Shown: one piece after another, positions 5,491 through 5,852 of the stretch | Layout: the number at the start of each line of letters is the position of its first letter | Position numbering within the stretch: the stretch's first letter is position 1 | From: a bacterium | GTDB lineage: Bacteria > Krumholzibacteriota > Krumholzibacteria > LZORAL124-64-63 | Length of the DNA stretch: 5,852 bases | Assembly (NCBI GenBank): GCA_016873405.1 | Contig: VGXH01000135.1 | Span: 1 to 5,852, forward strand | Direction of reading: 5' to 3' | Position numbers and translations under genes: made by a program | The notes under the pieces: generated by a model | Seen by the model: the letters and a program-made list of their open reading frames with translations, nothing else | Databases searched by the model: none | Told to the model about the DNA's origin: nothing

Positions 5491-5852
5491 CTAGCCCGCC
5501 CGCCCGGCCAGGAGCCGCTCTGCCACCGCAAGTTCGTCGACCGTGTTGATGCCCACGACCTCGCCGGGACCTCCCGCCCGGACCGCGGTCACCGGCCGCC
5601 CCCTCCCGACCAGGTACGCCACGGTGTCCGTCAGGTAGTATTCGCCCTGGTCGTTGTCGGTCGTCAGGTTCGCCAGCGCCTCGGCCAGGTCCGCGGTGCG
5701 GAAGCAGAACACGCCGCTGTTGTATTCGCCGATCGCCAGTTCCGCCGGCGTGGCGTCGCGCGCCTCGACGATCCTCTGCACGTTCCCGGCCGCATCCTTC
5801 ACGATCCGCCCGTAGGCCCCGGCGTCCTCGACGACGCAGGCCAGGACCGCGC
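5491..5852 (-). CDS. Sugar-phosphate nucleotidyltransferase, GlmU N-domain-like, C-terminal end (partial)
   Basis: This is the last 119 residues of a gene whose 5' end lies beyond the right edge. The frame stays open upstream of the GTG at 5802, which is internal: upstream codons read YGRIV, as in GlmU. The uridylyltransferase landmarks follow in order: YGRI, RIVEARDA, GEYNSGVFCF (the E-x-N-S/T-G sugar-binding motif), DQGEYYLTD, and EVVGINTVDELAVAE, whose GIN asparagine corresponds to a metal-binding residue in GlmU. GlmU makes UDP-N-acetylglucosamine from UTP and GlcNAc-1-phosphate for peptidoglycan and LPS. Here the protein stops 16 residues after GIN, so the left-handed beta-helix acetyltransferase domain that normally follows is absent, with no sign of a frameshift: the HIT gene begins 2 bp later. 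It may be a single-domain UTP:sugar-1-phosphate transferase for another step. The exact substrate is not readable. Confidence 0.85.
   Translation of the reverse strand, partial: AVLACVVEDAGAYGRIVKDAAGNVQRIVEARDATPAELAIGEYNSGVFCFRTADLAEALANLTTDNDQGEYYLTDTVAYLVGRGRPVTAVRAGGPGEVVGINTVDELAVAERLLAGRAG

Noticed and set aside
4875..5531. Upstream extension of the DUF4321 frame to 5531
   Set aside because: It overlaps the HIT gene out of frame and yields low-complexity sequence. ATG 4874 gives the full DUF4321 length.
1..5852. CRISPR array, tRNA, rRNA, insertion sequence or direct repeat array
   Set aside because: I saw no regularly spaced repeats, cloverleaf-like segments, transposase motifs or terminal inverted repeats; short GC palindromes are at the level expected for this composition.

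Overview
The window is very GC-rich (about 70% by eye, with strong G/C preference at third codon positions). It carries ordinary, tightly packed bacterial chromosomal genes: one gene end on the + strand and seven genes on the - strand. A PpiD/SurA-type chaperone end, a TatA protein, a DUF4321 membrane protein and an MrfAB-type helicase/nuclease pair suggest a free-living, probably Gram-negative bacterium. It could be a deltaproteobacterium-like lineage or a high-GC candidate phylum, but the sequence alone does not settle which. I see no mobile elements, CRISPR arrays, tRNAs or rRNAs.

Layout, left to right. At 1-283 (+) is the 3' end of a peptidyl-prolyl isomerase gene. It converges on the - strand genes across a short spacer (284-377) holding a strong 12-bp hairpin that probably ends transcription from one or both sides. 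A five-gene block on the - strand, read from right to left, starts at 4874: a DUF4321 small membrane protein (4611-4874), tatA (4334-4594), an MrfA/YprA-type DEAD/DEAH helicase (2008-4317), an MrfB/YprB-type DEDD exonuclease (806-2005) and a small winged-helix-like protein of unknown function (378-809). Spacings are 16 bp, 16 bp, 2 bp and a 4-bp ATGA overlap, so this is very probably one operon. The 113-bp gap upstream of it (4875-4987) contains a small hairpin with a T-rich tail ending the preceding unit, then a possible extended -10 promoter for the five-gene block.

To the right, also on the - strand, are an Ap4A-phosphorylase-like HIT protein (4988-5488) and, 2 bp upstream of it, the 3' end of a sugar-phosphate nucleotidyltransferase resembling the GlmU uridylyltransferase domain but with no acetyltransferase domain after it (5491 to the window edge).

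How the genes work together: the helicase and nuclease match the Bacillus subtilis MrfA/MrfB pair, known for UvrABC-independent repair of mitomycin C damage. The most interesting point is that a third, uncharacterised winged-helix-like gene is translationally coupled to the nuclease gene, making it a candidate accessory factor or regulator. The tatA and DUF4321 genes are probably housekeeping envelope genes in the same transcript. Nothing in the window is clearly a wholly new system.
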